DNA of 64,000 nucleotides from positions 682,001 to 746,000 of the forward strand of contig CAWIHK010000005.1 of the NCBI GenBank assembly GCA_963835935.1. Reading direction: 5' to 3'. The notes under the pieces were generated by a model. That model had not been told where the DNA came from. It did not search any database and was given only the letters and a program-made list of their open reading frames with translations. Position numbers and translations under genes: made by a program. Source of the stretch: CAWIHK01 sp963835935. GTDB taxonomy: Bacteria > Bacteroidota > Ignavibacteria > UBA10030 > CAVZMI01. Positions 1 to 8,433 of this stretch are shown in pieces (within the stretch, counting starts at the first letter, position 1; the number at the start of each line of letters is the position of its first letter).

Positions 1-866
1 CAACAATTAAAACTTCTTTAAAGACATCCGACAGCACTACGCTTCTTCTTGAACTCGATTCAACTTTCTTTATAAGAAGCGATATTGTGACAATATCTTG
101 CAGCGGCGGGACGATTCAATCTTTCGATGATGGAATGATTCAGCCGTTCGGTCCGCTCGATGTTTTTAACGCGTTTAGTCCGACGCTGATAACAATACCC
201 GGAAGAATTGAAGCTGAGAATTATAGTGATGTGTTCGGCAGTATCCAGATAGAATCGACAAGTGATATTGACGGTGTGTCGGATATTTCAAGCATCGATT
301 CACAAGATGGTATGGAGTACATAATAAATGTGCCGGGAAAAAAGGATTATTATTTATCATTTCGGATTGCAAGCGAATCAACGCAGGGACGGGTTGCAAT
401 AACTTATAATGGAAAGAGTGTCGCGGCGATTATTCCTATTACAGGCAACTGGCAGACATGGCAAACAACATCGAGTGTTAAGCTTAATCTTAATGCTGGA
501 GTAGATACTATCCTGATAAGAGCGGTGACGGGAGGTTTCCATCTTAACTGGATTCTTATTGGAACCACTCCGAACGATATTAATAATATTGGAACAACGC
601 CGTTAATTACAAAATTGGATCAGAATTATCCTAATCCCTTCAATCCGGTCACAACAATAAAATATCAACTATCATCTGACAATCATGTGACTTTGAAGGT
701 GTACGATTTGCTCGGAAGAGAAGTTTGTACACTAGTCGATGAAAAAGAAGTTGCCGGTATTTATTCTGTTTCCTGGGATGCATCTCATCTTGCCAGTGGC
801 GTATATTTTTGTAAATTGCGGGTTGGAAATCTGAACGATACGAAGAGATTGGTTCTCTTAAAATAA
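1..866 (+). CDS. C-terminal part of a secreted CBM6 / T9SS-sorted protein (5' truncated)
   Basis: The frame is open to the left edge of the window, so this is the 3' end of a longer gene; the GTG at 87 is not a credible start. Residues encoded from about 210 to 560 form a CBM6-like carbohydrate-binding module, with GRIEAENY opening and a closing strand around HLNWILIG. From about 610 a type IX secretion sorting domain begins with QNYPNPFNP and continues with a YDLLGREV strand to the final LVLLK. Together these suggest a glycoside hydrolase or other polysaccharide-active enzyme secreted and anchored by T9SS; the catalytic part lies outside the window, so the activity is unknown. A perfect hairpin follows the stop. 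Confidence 0.85.
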   Translation, partial: TIKTSLKTSDSTTLLLELDSTFFIRSDIVTISCSGGTIQSFDDGMIQPFGPLDVFNAFSPTLITIPGRIEAENYSDVFGSIQIESTSDIDGVSDISSIDSQDGMEYIINVPGKKDYYLSFRIASESTQGRVAITYNGKSVAAIIPITGNWQTWQTTSSVKLNLNAGVDTILIRAVTGGFHLNWILIGTTPNDINNIGTTPLITKLDQNYPNPFNPVTTIKYQLSSDNHVTLKVYDLLGREVCTLVDEKEVAGIYSVSWDASHLASGVYFCKLRVGNLNDTKRLVLLK

Positions 867-895
867 TGAAAAAAGATTTTTAACTTTGGTCTTAT

Positions 896-924
896 AAAGG
901 GATTCTACAATGTAGAATCCCTTT
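896..924. terminator. Hairpin between convergent genes
   Basis: Two perfect 14-base arms (896-909 and 911-924) separated by one base lie between the end of the CBM6/T9SS gene and the end of pta on the other strand. AT-rich flanks on both sides fit a bidirectional terminator, although there is no long T-tract. Confidence 0.6.
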
Positions 925-951
925 GTCTTAAAAAGCACGTCTCGAAAGTTT

Positions 952-1944
952 TTAGAATTTAGTTCCCATCACGACATTGATCGCAACGACACTGACTATA
1001 TCCAAAACACTACATCCTCGTGAAAGATCGAATGCGGGTTTTTTCAAACCTTGTGACAACGGCCCGATTGCCTCAGCTCCGGCAAGACGCTGTGCAAGCT
1101 TATATCCGATATTTCCTGCATTAAGATCCGGGAAAATAAAAATGTTTGCATTTCCTTTTAGAGGACTTCCGGGTGCTTTCGAATTTGCTACCTTTGGAAC
1201 AATGGCAGCATCAACCTGTAACTCACCATCGACACAGAGATCTGGTTTTCGCTGTTTGATCAATAACGTAGCTTTTTGAACTTTCTCAACAAGAGGATGG
1301 CTTGCACTTCCTTTAGTCGAAAATGATAACATGGCAACTCTTGGTTCCTGACCGGTAAGTTTTTGATGATTGATCGCAGTGGATATTGCAATGTCAGCAA
1401 GTTGTTCGGGTGTTGGATCGGGAATGACGGCGCAATCGGCAAATGATATCAACCGGCTATCCGGGAAAGCCATCAGGAAAAAACTGGATACAATATTAAT
1501 GCCTTCCGCTAAACCGATAACTTGAATTGCCGACTTCATCACATCTCCGGTAGTAGAAATCGAGCCGGCTACGCTTCCGTCGGCTAATCCTTGGCGAACC
1601 ATCATTACACCATAAAAAAGTGGATGCTTCATGATTCTTAGCGACTCTTCAAGTGTCATTCCTTTTGCTTTTCGGAGATTGTAAAAGATTTCTGCAAAGC
1701 TCTGAATTTTTTCAGATTTTTCTGCTTCGATTACTTCGATGTCGTTCAGGTTGATCGACAGGTTTTTTGCTTTGAGTCGTATTTCTTGTTCATTTCCGAG
1801 AAGGGTTATATTTGCGATTTTTTCATCAACGATAATTCTTGCTGCCTGAATAGCCCGTTCATCGATTCCGTCTGGCAAGAGAATATGTTTATTAAGGCTT
1901 TTTGCCTTCGATTTAATATCGGTCAAGAAAATTGGTTCAGTCAT
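952..1944 (-). CDS. pta: Phosphate acetyltransferase
   Basis: Interconverts acetyl-CoA and acetyl phosphate in the cytoplasm (acetate metabolism, with acetate kinase). The 330 residues match the short, single-domain Pta without the DRTGG/BioD-like N-terminal extension. Family landmarks are the N-terminal ILLPDG stretch, the SISTTGDVMKSAIQ segment, SFADCAV, and the C-terminal FPDLNAGNIGYKLAQRLAG block. The start ATG at 1944 gives the normal family N-terminus. No ackA is adjacent. The phosphotransbutyrylase branch is related, but the GNIGYK..QRLAGAEAIGP signature favours Pta. Confidence 0.93.
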   Translation of the reverse strand: MTEPIFLTDIKSKAKSLNKHILLPDGIDERAIQAARIIVDEKIANITLLGNEQEIRLKAKNLSINLNDIEVIEAEKSEKIQSFAEIFYNLRKAKGMTLEESLRIMKHPLFYGVMMVRQGLADGSVAGSISTTGDVMKSAIQVIGLAEGINIVSSFFLMAFPDSRLISFADCAVIPDPTPEQLADIAISTAINHQKLTGQEPRVAMLSFSTKGSASHPLVEKVQKATLLIKQRKPDLCVDGELQVDAAIVPKVANSKAPGSPLKGNANIFIFPDLNAGNIGYKLAQRLAGAEAIGPLSQGLKKPAFDLSRGCSVLDIVSVVAINVVMGTKF

Positions 1945-2134
1945 AAATTAACGATGGAAAAATTAATAAATGAATTTTGTTTATTAAAAATGCGGTTAAA
2001 ATATATCTCAGAAACACCTCAAATGCAAGGGATTTCCGAAGAATTATTCTGCCGATTTGGCAAGCCATTATTTTGAAAAATGGTAAAATACATTCTTAAT
2101 TTTCAATTAAAATAAATTAATTGTCGATATTTCA

Positions 2135-2163
2135 TTGAACATCTGTCATACTTTCAGTATATT
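2135..2163 (+). promoter_or_regulatory. Sigma-70-type promoter of the miaB operon
   Basis: TTGAAC (2135-2140), 17 bases, then TATATT (2158-2163), placing transcription start near 2170, about 20 bases before the miaB ATG at 2192. The TTG that could be read as a start at 2135 is therefore the -35 box. Confidence 0.6.
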
Positions 2164-2191
2164 TTTTTCCACGTTAGGGTCGGGTATAGGG

Positions 2192-3508
2192 ATGAGAAAT
2201 ACGAAGAGAGTGTACATTGAGACGTATGGTTGTCAGATGAATGTAGCAGACTCGGAAGTTGTTTCGAGTATTCTCCATGGACAGGGTTATGACCTCACAT
2301 CTGATATTGGAATAGCAGATGTTATTTTTTTAAACACGTGTAGTGTTCGTGAAAATGCAGAAGAAAAGATTCATCATCGACTCAAGCATTTGCGCCATTA
2401 CAAAAAGAAAAATCCTGATGTCGTCGTCGGTGTCCTTGGATGTATGGCAGAACGTCTTCGGGAAGAATTAGTTGGCGAAGGTGGAATAGTCGATGTTGTT
2501 GTTGGGCCGGATGAATATCGAAAACTTCCGGGGCTGGTTGAAGGAGCTTTCCGCGGCGAAAAGGGAATCGCAGTCAAACTTTCGCGTGCGGAAAATTATG
2601 ATGATATCGAACCGCTGAGGACCGATGGAATCAGCGCCTGGATATCGGTGATGCGTGGATGTGATAAATTTTGTACGTTCTGTGTTGTTCCATTCACGCG
2701 AGGCCGTGAACGTAGTCGGTCGGTTGAATCAATAGTGAATGAAGTTAGAAACCTTGTTTCATACGGCTTTAAAGAGGTGACGCTTCTTGGGCAGAATGTC
2801 AATTCGTATAATGACGGTGATCATGACTTTGCCGCGCTTCTTGCTCAGGTGGCCAAGGTAGATCCTCAGGTGCGGGTACGATTTACAACATCCCATCCTC
2901 AGGATATGTCTGATAGGATGATAGAAACAATAGCTCAACATCGCAATCTCTGTAAGTACATTCATTTGCCTTTACAGTCCGGGTCGGATCGAATTCTTGA
3001 GTTGATGAATCGGAATTATACTATCGATCATTATTTACGATTGGTAGAGAAAATAAAAACGGCAATTCCCAAAATCGGTTTATCGACGGATATCATTGCC
3101 GGATTTCCCACTGAAACGGAAGATGATCATCAGCAAACACTTGCGGTTATGGAAAAAGTAAAATTTGACGGAGCTTATATGTTCCAATATTCTCCGCGAG
3201 AAAATACAAAAGCCTGGCAAATTAATAATGATGTAACGGAAGAAATGAAATCACAACGCTTGAACGATATTATCACACTTCAACAAAAGATTTCGAAACA
3301 GATTAACCAAAAAGTTATTGGAACAATCGAAGAAGTGCTGGTCGAAGGAGAGAGCTTGAAGAATTCTGAAGAGTGGCAGGGCCGGACTGATTCGAACAAA
3401 GTAGTTATTTTTCGACGGAAGAATGTTCAAACAGGCGACTATATTCATGTCAAAATCAAAAAAGTAAATGCTGCAACGCTATTCGGGGATATTGTAATCA
3501 CAGCGTGA
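2192..3508 (+). CDS. miaB: tRNA (N6-isopentenyl adenosine(37)-C2)-methylthiotransferase MiaB
   Basis: Radical-SAM enzyme that adds a methylthio group to i6A37 of tRNAs reading UNN codons. The 438-residue protein has the N-terminal MTTase domain (TYGCQMN near residue 10, further cysteines in NTCSVREN and VLGCMAER), the radical-SAM cluster motif C157-x3-C161-x2-C164, and a C-terminal TRAM domain of about 65 residues. ATG 2192 is chosen because it gives the canonical start and because the bases upstream form a promoter. It heads a run of six same-strand genes with short gaps or overlaps. Orthology to MiaB rather than MtaB/RimO rests on the RENAEEKI and PFTRGRE-type motifs. Confidence 0.95.
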   Translation: MRNTKRVYIETYGCQMNVADSEVVSSILHGQGYDLTSDIGIADVIFLNTCSVRENAEEKIHHRLKHLRHYKKKNPDVVVGVLGCMAERLREELVGEGGIVDVVVGPDEYRKLPGLVEGAFRGEKGIAVKLSRAENYDDIEPLRTDGISAWISVMRGCDKFCTFCVVPFTRGRERSRSVESIVNEVRNLVSYGFKEVTLLGQNVNSYNDGDHDFAALLAQVAKVDPQVRVRFTTSHPQDMSDRMIETIAQHRNLCKYIHLPLQSGSDRILELMNRNYTIDHYLRLVEKIKTAIPKIGLSTDIIAGFPTETEDDHQQTLAVMEKVKFDGAYMFQYSPRENTKAWQINNDVTEEMKSQRLNDIITLQQKISKQINQKVIGTIEEVLVEGESLKNSEEWQGRTDSNKVVIFRRKNVQTGDYIHVKIKKVNAATLFGDIVITA

Positions 3509-3518
3509 GAGGTGTTTG

Positions 3519-4376
3519 ATGAAGAAGTATCTGATACTATTTGTGATCGTAATTTCCTGTTCAATTATGCGTTCGCAGGATTTGAGCGACCTCGATATTC
3601 AAACGAGGCTTGATATGATCAAAAACGGGAATGCAGAAAAGGTTCGGTTAGAATTGCCTAGATTAGAAGTGCAATACCCGAATAATGCTGGCGTATTGTA
3701 TCTTCAGGCAGTATTGACTTCCAATGGAACGGAAGCCGTAAAATATTATCAGAAGATTGTCGATACATATCCGAATAGTAAATGGGCAGAGGATGCCTTG
3801 TACAAAATATATCAGTATTATTATGCGATGGGCTTTTATCGAACGGCAGAACATAAATTGGATTTGCTGCGTCAAAATTATCCAAATTCTCCATATGTGA
3901 CAGGAACAGCTAAAGAAACTGCAACGCCATCTAACTCTACGATTGCACAACAGCCTGCAGCCAAACCGTTATCAAAGCAAGAGCCAGTTGTTACTAAGCC
4001 AGACACAACCAAACAAGTTCAACAACCGAAAGCAATATCGCAAACTAGCGCCATGGAATCTCAGCAAAAACCACAGGAGAAAAAAGCGGTAACGACAACG
4101 CCGGCGGTCCAGCAGAAGCCCAAAGCCGCAGTGTCGAATTCTTCGACGGGATCATTTACAATTCAAATGGGAGTGTTTGCGGTAAAAGAAAATGCAGAGA
4201 AGATGCAGGCTCAATTATCGAGTGCCGGAATAACCGCCGAAGTGAAACTTAAACAACTCGGTTCGAAAGAAATGTATGCTGTTTATGTTGGTGTGTTTTC
4301 TTCGCGCGAGGAAGCTCGGCGACAAAACGAAATATACAAAGCAAAAGATATTAGCGGAGTGATTGTAAGTAAATAA
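3519..4376 (+). CDS. Exported SPOR-domain protein with TPR-like N-terminal half
   Basis: 285 residues from the ATG at 3519, preceded by a good ribosome site (GAGAGG, 3507-3512). There is an N-terminal signal peptide, then a TPR-like helical region (two to three repeats around YYQKIVDTYPNSKWAEDALYK), a Gln/Lys/Pro-rich linker, and a C-terminal SPOR domain over the last 75 residues (FTIQMGVF...YAVYVGVFSSREEA). SPOR domains bind denuded peptidoglycan at division sites, so an envelope or septal role is likely; no more specific function can be given. It starts 10 bases after miaB and ends one base before the sigma-54 activator gene. Confidence 0.8.
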   Translation: MKKYLILFVIVISCSIMRSQDLSDLDIQTRLDMIKNGNAEKVRLELPRLEVQYPNNAGVLYLQAVLTSNGTEAVKYYQKIVDTYPNSKWAEDALYKIYQYYYAMGFYRTAEHKLDLLRQNYPNSPYVTGTAKETATPSNSTIAQQPAAKPLSKQEPVVTKPDTTKQVQQPKAISQTSAMESQQKPQEKKAVTTTPAVQQKPKAAVSNSSTGSFTIQMGVFAVKENAEKMQAQLSSAGITAEVKLKQLGSKEMYAVYVGVFSSREEARRQNEIYKAKDISGVIVSK

Positions 4377-4377
4377 C

Positions 4378-5535
4378 ATGATCGAACAACAAAACATAGA
4401 TCCAGCGAGGTTCCAGGCGGACCAAGGAATTATCGGTTCCTCGATAGAGATACAAGAAATTATTGGTGTCATCATGCAGGTTGCTCCGACCGACATTACT
4501 GTCCTGATAACAGGTGAAAGCGGGGTAGGGAAAGAAATTATTGCGAAGGCAATTCATCAGGCGAGTAAGCGTGCTCAAAAACCTCTTGTGACGGTCAACT
4601 GCGGAGCGATTCCTGAAGGAATCATTGAGAGTGAATTATTCGGCCATGAGAAGGGTGCTTTCACTGGAGCAACCGAACAGCGTAAAGGATATTTCGAACT
4701 TGCAGATAGTGGCACCATTTTTCTGGATGAAATTGGAGAGTTACCGCCTGCTACGCAAGTAAAATTTTTACGTGTCCTCGAAAATGGGGAGTTCATGCGT
4801 GTCGGTTCTTCACAAACGAAACATGTAGATGTCCGTATTATCGCAGCCACAAATCGGAACCTGGAAGAAGGGGTCCGGATAAATACATTCCGTGCCGATT
4901 TATATTACCGTCTTCGTACGGTCAACATCCAGGTCCCACCTCTTCGTAGTCATCGGGAGGATATTTCGGAACTTGTTGCGAGATTCATACAAGAAATCAG
5001 CGAACGAAATCATGTTCCCTCATGTGCTCTAAGCGGTGAAGCAATGGCGATCCTTCAGAATTATTCATGGCCAGGCAATATTCGGGAATTAAAAAATGTT
5101 ATCGAAAGTTTGCTCGTCATGCATCCGGGGGGCGTCATTTCCGCTGACGACGTAAAGAAATTGTTGCAAGGATATTCCTTAACGGCGGGTGGAGATAGTC
5201 ACCTTCCTGTACTCGTTAACAGGACATCGGAAGAAGTAGAGCGGGAATTAATATATCGTGCCTTGTTGGAAATGAAAACCGACATCATGGATATCAAGTC
5301 TTTATTAAATCGTCAGGCAGGAAATATTTCTCTTCCATCATATGGTGTGTCCGAAGTGAACGAAACGCATCATGGAGACGATGGCGAATCATTGACTATG
5401 GACGAAATGGAACAAAAACTGATCACAAATGCACTTGATAAATATCTCGGTAACAGACGCCGAGCAGCACGTGCTTTAAAAATTAGCGAGAGGACATTAT
5501 ACCGTAAAATAAAAGAATACGGTATTCAGGGATAA
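4378..5535 (+). CDS. Sigma-54-dependent transcriptional activator without receiver domain
   Basis: AAA+ bacterial enhancer-binding protein of 385 residues. The ATPase starts almost at the N-terminus: Walker A GESGVGKE (46-53), the sigma-54 contact loop GAFTGA (93-98), Walker B with the DE pair at 117-118, and sensor/arginine-finger segments around FRADLYYRL. The last 40 residues form a Fis-type helix-turn-helix (RRRAARALKISERTLYRKI). There is no response-receiver or GAF domain, so activity must be set by abundance or by a partner protein. It lies one base after the SPOR gene and 3 bases before lptE, inside what looks like an envelope operon. Its targets are not evident. Confidence 0.9.
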   Translation: MIEQQNIDPARFQADQGIIGSSIEIQEIIGVIMQVAPTDITVLITGESGVGKEIIAKAIHQASKRAQKPLVTVNCGAIPEGIIESELFGHEKGAFTGATEQRKGYFELADSGTIFLDEIGELPPATQVKFLRVLENGEFMRVGSSQTKHVDVRIIAATNRNLEEGVRINTFRADLYYRLRTVNIQVPPLRSHREDISELVARFIQEISERNHVPSCALSGEAMAILQNYSWPGNIRELKNVIESLLVMHPGGVISADDVKKLLQGYSLTAGGDSHLPVLVNRTSEEVERELIYRALLEMKTDIMDIKSLLNRQAGNISLPSYGVSEVNETHHGDDGESLTMDEMEQKLITNALDKYLGNRRRAARALKISERTLYRKIKEYGIQG

Positions 5536-5538
5536 GAT

Positions 5539-6048
5539 ATGAAAATTGCAATCCAATGGATAATGCTTGTGGTTTTCTCTTTCATGTTATTTGGAGTCTG
5601 TAGTTGTTTTTATTCGTTCCGAGGTACATCGGTTCCGCCGCACATGAAAACGATAGCGATCCCGACTTTCGACGATCAAAGTGGGGCTGGCGTTTCAGGT
5701 TTGCGCGAACGCGTAACCCAGTCACTGATTCAACTGTTTACAACAGACAATACCTTGCGTGTAGCCGAACGCGCGAATGCAGATGCCGTTTTAGAAGGTT
5801 CGGTTACCAGTGTTCAGGATCAGGCAGCGTCAGTTTCACCGGGCGAACAGGTTCGACGAATGCAGGTGACTGTTATAATTCATGCTTCATTTTACGATGT
5901 AAAACTCAGGAAAAAAGTGTGGGAAAGAGATTTCTCGAATATGGGGATTTATGATTCCGGCGGATTGTCGAAACGCGACGCTGGAATAACCGATGCAATA
6001 AGAAAAATTTCTGATGATGTTTTAAACGCTACAGTTTCAGGATGGTAA
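5539..6048 (+). CDS. lptE: LptE-like outer-membrane lipoprotein (LPS assembly)
   Basis: A 169-residue protein with a signal peptide and a likely lipobox ending at the cysteine in VCSC, followed by YSFRGTSVPPHMKTIAIP, the hallmark opening of FCB-group LptE proteins. The middle (VTQSLIQLFTTDN..LRVAERANADAVLEGSV) and the KVWERDF strand also fit. LptE plugs the LptD barrel that inserts lipopolysaccharide in the outer membrane. The lipobox has an unusual Cys at the -2 position. lptF and lptG are in the same window at 52476-54919 but lptD is not. Confidence 0.8.
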   Translation: MKIAIQWIMLVVFSFMLFGVCSCFYSFRGTSVPPHMKTIAIPTFDDQSGAGVSGLRERVTQSLIQLFTTDNTLRVAERANADAVLEGSVTSVQDQAASVSPGEQVRRMQVTVIIHASFYDVKLRKKVWERDFSNMGIYDSGGLSKRDAGITDAIRKISDDVLNATVSGW

Positions 6049-6106
6049 AGTAATGGAAATGCGTATTAGTATTTGAACTTAACTTTTTGAGGTCTCGAAG
6101 GAACAC

Positions 6107-7579
6107 ATGGAAAAAGTAATTCTCATCTCGTATATGGTCTCATTGACCATTCTCTTTTCTTTCGGCCTTCACGGCTTCGTGATGGTCTATTATTATCGCA
6201 AGACTCGTCATCTTCGAAAAATTATTCCACCACCGTTGAAGGAATTTCCGAAGGTAACAATTCAGTTACCGTTATTCAACGAGATTTATGTCGTTGAAAG
6301 GTTGATCAACGCCGCTTGCTTGATGGAGTATCCAAAGGATAAAATGGAAATACAGGTTCTCGATGATTCGACGGATGAGACTATCCATCTCATAGAAGAA
6401 CTTGTAGCTGAAAAACAAGCGAAAGGTTTTAACATCGTTCACGTCCACCGGAAAAATCGAGAAGGGTATAAAGCCGGCGCCCTGAAGGATGGATTAGAGG
6501 TTGCTCAAGGAGAGTATATCGCCATTTTCGATGCAGACTTTGTTCCAAAAACCGATTTCTTGATGAAAGTTATTCCTCATTTTCAAGATCCTGCCATCGG
6601 AATGGTTCAAACTCGTTGGGAACACATCAACAGTGAATATTCTCTTTTAACCCGTACACAAGCAGTTGCGTTAGATGGACATTTTGTGATCGAACAAACC
6701 GTACGCAATAAAGCAGGCTTCTTTATCAACTTCAATGGCACGGCAGGTGTATGGAGAAAATCATGCATTATAGATTCAGGAAATTGGCAAACCGATACAC
6801 TCACTGAGGATCTTGATCTTAGCTATCGAGCACAACTCCGTGGCTGGAAATTTTTATTCCTGAACGATGTAACATCTCCTGCAGAACTGCCGGCAGAAAT
6901 CAATGCGCTAAAATCGCAGCAATTCCGTTGGACTAAAGGCGCGATTGAGACTGCACGCAAAATGTTGCCGAAGGTATGGAAATCCAACCTTCCGTTACGC
7001 GTCAAACTTCAATCAACCACTCATTTGACGAGTAATATCGTTTTTCCATTTATCTTACTCGCGGGTATTCTTAATGTTCCGCTCGGTTTCATAAAGAATG
7101 AAGGGGGATACGAATCATACTTCATGTTCATGTCAATCTTTGTGTTCGCATTTATCGGTTCCTTCCTATTCTTCCTCTATTCTCAGATGGATATCTATAA
7201 GGATTGGCGCCGTCGAATTTTCCTGTTTCCTTTATTTATGGCCGGAAGCATGGGGCTTGCAGTGAACAACACAAAGGCAGTTATTGAAGGATTATTTAAT
7301 AAAAAGAGTGAATTTGTGCGCACACCGAAGTATATGATACAAGGGAAGCGAGACCGCTGGGTCGATAAAAAATACGTTCCGTTAAAAATTCATTGGACGG
7401 TCATCATTGAAGTATTTCTTGCACTTTATTGTTTGTTTGGAGTTGTTTCTTCATTATATTTACTTGAAATAGCGGCGGTGCCTTTTCAATTATTATTTAC
7501 TTTGGGATTCGGTTTCGTTGCGTTTTTATCAGTGCGGCATGCGTGGGAAGCACGCAAACTTCGAACAACATATGAGTGA
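6107..7579 (+). CDS. Membrane family 2 glycosyltransferase (cellulose-synthase-like)
   Basis: 490 residues with one N-terminal transmembrane helix, a GT2 catalytic domain and three to four C-terminal transmembrane helices. Catalytic signatures are DDSTD (86-90), DAD (142-144), TED (233-235) and QQFRW (271-275), the D,D,D,QxxRW set of processive and CslA-like beta-glycosyltransferases. It probably makes or extends a beta-linked glucan or mannan-type surface polysaccharide or glycolipid; the substrate cannot be told from sequence. There is no PilZ domain and no bcsB/bcsC neighbour, so it is not a standard cellulose synthase. The ribosome site GAAGGA precedes the ATG, and the stop overlaps the next gene. 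Confidence 0.88.
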   Translation: MEKVILISYMVSLTILFSFGLHGFVMVYYYRKTRHLRKIIPPPLKEFPKVTIQLPLFNEIYVVERLINAACLMEYPKDKMEIQVLDDSTDETIHLIEELVAEKQAKGFNIVHVHRKNREGYKAGALKDGLEVAQGEYIAIFDADFVPKTDFLMKVIPHFQDPAIGMVQTRWEHINSEYSLLTRTQAVALDGHFVIEQTVRNKAGFFINFNGTAGVWRKSCIIDSGNWQTDTLTEDLDLSYRAQLRGWKFLFLNDVTSPAELPAEINALKSQQFRWTKGAIETARKMLPKVWKSNLPLRVKLQSTTHLTSNIVFPFILLAGILNVPLGFIKNEGGYESYFMFMSIFVFAFIGSFLFFLYSQMDIYKDWRRRIFLFPLFMAGSMGLAVNNTKAVIEGLFNKKSEFVRTPKYMIQGKRDRWVDKKYVPLKIHWTVIIEVFLALYCLFGVVSSLYLLEIAAVPFQLLFTLGFGFVAFLSVRHAWEARKLRTTYE

Positions 7580-8388
7580 CCATGGAAGAACAATTGCAGG
7601 AAATTGAATTCTCTGCGGAAGAACAACCGCAGAATCAATTGCTCGAAAAACTAAGGAGTAAGGTAGCATCACACCCTTCATCACCTTTATTCGCGAGACT
7701 TGCTGCATTAACTCTCGAAGATGGCGATGTGGATGCTGCGATTGCTTTGTGCGAACAAGGAACCAAAGAGTGGCCGGAATATGTGACCGGTTTTTTGGTT
7801 ACAGCACAATGTTACCTTGTCGCCAAGAAATATGATTTATCCGATGCTGCACTTACTCACATATTGTCGCTCCATCCCCGGCATCCAATGGCTTTACAAT
7901 TAAAAGAAGATGTCACGAGCGCAAGGGCAGGCGGACCAATATCGTTCCAAATCACACCAAAGAAAAAAAGCGAAAGCGCTCCGACCGTGTCGGCTTCGAT
8001 AGAATCATTCGAGGATTTTTCGAAACGAGTAAAAAAGGATTTAGATGGGATGGAGAATACACTCGCTCTTGATGCGTATATTTCATCAAGCGACGATGGT
8101 CAACATTCCATCGAACAAATAGCAACGCAATTGCAGAATGCTAAACCAATTCAACCGCCGCAACAGATCCCGCCGAGCAATCCATCGCCCGGTGTACGGC
8201 AGGCTCCGAATCCAACAATAGCGACTTTAACGCTTGCAGAAATTTATTCACAGCAAGGACAATATACCGAAGCCATTGCGACGTACCAAAAATTAATGGA
8301 TCAAAATCCTGCTGATCGTGTGAAATATTCTACAAAGATAGAAGAGCTGAAAAAATTATTGGATGCACATGGATTTGGAAGCGTGTAA
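7576..8388 (+). CDS. TPR-repeat protein
   Basis: Up to 270 residues. The GTG at 7576 overlaps the glycosyltransferase stop by 4 bases; the ATG at 7582 is an equally good start. TPR-like repeats lie at about residues 30-115 and again in the last 45 residues (LAEIYSQQGQYTEAIATYQKLMDQNP), separated by a charged and then Pro/Gln-rich linker. No signal peptide is seen, so it is probably cytoplasmic, possibly scaffolding the membrane glycosyltransferase with which it is translationally coupled. A rho-independent terminator closes the operon just downstream. Confidence 0.75.
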   Translation: MTMEEQLQEIEFSAEEQPQNQLLEKLRSKVASHPSSPLFARLAALTLEDGDVDAAIALCEQGTKEWPEYVTGFLVTAQCYLVAKKYDLSDAALTHILSLHPRHPMALQLKEDVTSARAGGPISFQITPKKKSESAPTVSASIESFEDFSKRVKKDLDGMENTLALDAYISSSDDGQHSIEQIATQLQNAKPIQPPQQIPPSNPSPGVRQAPNPTIATLTLAEIYSQQGQYTEAIATYQKLMDQNPADRVKYSTKIEELKKLLDAHGFGSV

Positions 8389-8398
8389 TTTTTTTTAT

Positions 8399-8425
8399 AA
8401 AGCCGGATTATCCATCCGGCTTTTT
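8399..8425 (+). terminator. Rho-independent terminator of the miaB-TPR operon
   Basis: Perfect 10-base arms (8399-8408 and 8414-8423) around a 5-base loop, with a GCCGG core and a T-run on the far side; a T-run on the near side (8389-8396) makes it usable from the opposite strand as well, for the S46 peptidase gene. Confidence 0.8.
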
Positions 8426-8433
8426 CATCACTA

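Noticed and set aside
977..1279. Plus-strand frame inside pta
   Set aside because: It is antisense to a well-conserved enzyme and has no ribosome site or composition of its own.
2135..2191. In-frame TTG start extending MiaB by 19 residues
   Set aside because: The TTG is the -35 element of a promoter whose transcription would start near 2170, and the ATG at 2192 gives the family start.
4378..5535. Response regulator call for the first sigma-54 activator
   Set aside because: The ATPase domain begins within the first 50 residues; there is no receiver domain.
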